The position numbers and the translations under genes are program-made. From the NCBI RefSeq assembly GCF_027563465.1, contig NZ_JAPFQA010000007.1, positions 248,001 through 312,000 on the forward strand: 64,000 nucleotides of DNA, given 5' to 3'. A model generated the notes under the pieces. That model saw only the letters and a program-made list of their open reading frames with translations. It had not been told where the DNA came from and made no database searches. Of this stretch, positions 63,491-64,000 are shown piece after piece. The stretch is from Mesorhizobium qingshengii. GTDB lineage: Bacteria; Pseudomonadota; Alphaproteobacteria; Rhizobiales; Rhizobiaceae. How positions within the stretch are numbered: position 1 is the stretch's first letter; each line of letters starts with the position of its first letter.

Positions 63491-64000
63491 TCACGCGCTG
63501 CGCCGCTCGGCCGGCAATGCATCCAGCAATGTCTGCAGCTTGGCGACCGAGTTCTGCTCGGCAAGCGGCATATAGGCGATCAGCTTCATGTCGGAGCCGT
63601 CGTCGATCGAAAAGCTCATATGCTCGAACGTCATCGCGCCAGCGATCGGATGCCTGACATGCTTCACCCCCGACAATCGGCGCGCGACGTCGCGCTGCGG
63701 CCACCAACTGCGGAACTCCGGGCTTGATCGCGTCATCAACTCGATCAGCCGCTCGAAATCCGGATCGCCGACATATCTGGCGCTTGCGGCCCGGAACGAG
63801 GCCAGCACGGTGCGCGCCAGCTGCTCCCAGTCGACCAGCAGGCGCCGGTGATGCGGACTGGTGAAGACCATGTGGACGATGTTGCGGGCGTCCCCCTCCA
63901 GCAGACCATAATCGCCGAACACCGCCACCGCCGCCGGGTTCCAGGCCAGAACATCCCAGCGCCGGCCGATCACATAGGCCGGCTGCAGGACCAGGCTTTG
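63491..64000 (-). CDS. XRE-family regulator with MmyB-like ligand domain (partial, C-terminus)
   Basis: The frame is open to the right edge, so the N-terminal helix-turn-helix part lies outside the window. The visible 169 residues show the MmyB-like ligand-binding domain: AYVIGRRWDVLAWNPAAVAVFGDY, NIVHMVFTSPHHRRLLVDWE, WWPQRDVARRLSGVKHVRHP and a C-terminal LIAYMPLAEQNS. Such regulators are common next to short-chain dehydrogenases; the domain is thought to bind a fatty-acid-like ligand. It converges on the RutR-like gene. Confidence 0.85.
   Translation of the reverse strand, partial: QSLVLQPAYVIGRRWDVLAWNPAAVAVFGDYGLLEGDARNIVHMVFTSPHHRRLLVDWEQLARTVLASFRAASARYVGDPDFERLIELMTRSSPEFRSWWPQRDVARRLSGVKHVRHPIAGAMTFEHMSFSIDDGSDMKLIAYMPLAEQNSVAKLQTLLDALPAERRSA

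Overview
The window is a chromosomal segment of a Rhizobiales alphaproteobacterium, most likely Mesorhizobium or a close relative. This rests on high GC, the gene content and protein sequence character, a class A RNase P RNA beside the division cluster, a betaine-lipid (btaAB) operon with a Pho box, and palindromic intergenic elements of rhizobial type. I see no tRNA, rRNA, phage, IS transposase or CRISPR array.

Positions 1-13100 (minus strand) hold most of the division and cell wall cluster: mraZ-rsmH-ftsL-ftsI-murE-murF-mraY-murD-ftsW-murG-murC and the first codons of murB. Genes are packed with 4-bp overlaps or very short gaps. A sigma70-like promoter about 190 bp upstream of mraZ is overlaid by four TGGG-type repeats at exact 10-bp spacing, the layout expected of an MraZ operator. 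Positions 13263-17713 carry a divergent cystathionine gamma-lyase-like enzyme, rnpB, and envelope genes (lytic transglycosylase, AmpD-type amidase plus TerB/DnaJ co-chaperone, small lipoprotein).

Positions 17892-29933 hold a fused 5-oxoprolinase, the Pho-box-controlled btaA-btaB pair for phosphorus-free betaine lipids, a class C beta-lactamase-fold serine hydrolase, a GH25 muramidase followed by a cluster of palindromic repeats and a copy of its own 3' end, an MltB-type transglycosylase, an ornithine/lysine decarboxylase and a DMT exporter. Positions 29934-33885 hold a RIME-like element, one well-supported and one tentative tiny ORF, and metF coupled to an ArsR-methyltransferase fusion regulator with a 16-bp palindromic operator, then trmO, a DUF2293 gene and a secreted protein.

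Positions 34044-53098 are a mosaic of single genes and short operons: a class IV aminotransferase, an SDR, a TetR-MOSC pair facing a tautomerase, a VOC protein, two membrane proteins, a KASIII-like enzyme, tam, ettA, a diguanylate cyclase, RNase T2, an alpha/beta hydrolase, a CaiB-type CoA-transferase coupled to a ThDP enzyme, a CHRD protein, and a methionine gamma-lyase-type enzyme divergent from an Lrp regulator.

Positions 53148-63475 look like a reductive pyrimidine (or hydantoin) catabolic locus: a four-gene NMT1/THI5-type ABC importer, dihydropyrimidinase, an M20 N-carbamoyl hydrolase, a class III omega-aminotransferase and a divergent RutR-like regulator, with a near-canonical RutR operator in the control region. 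A DUF559 nuclease-fold gene, whose two ends lie in perfect 58-bp inverted repeats, sits inside the ABC operon and keeps it translationally coupled. The window ends in a partial MmyB-type regulator.
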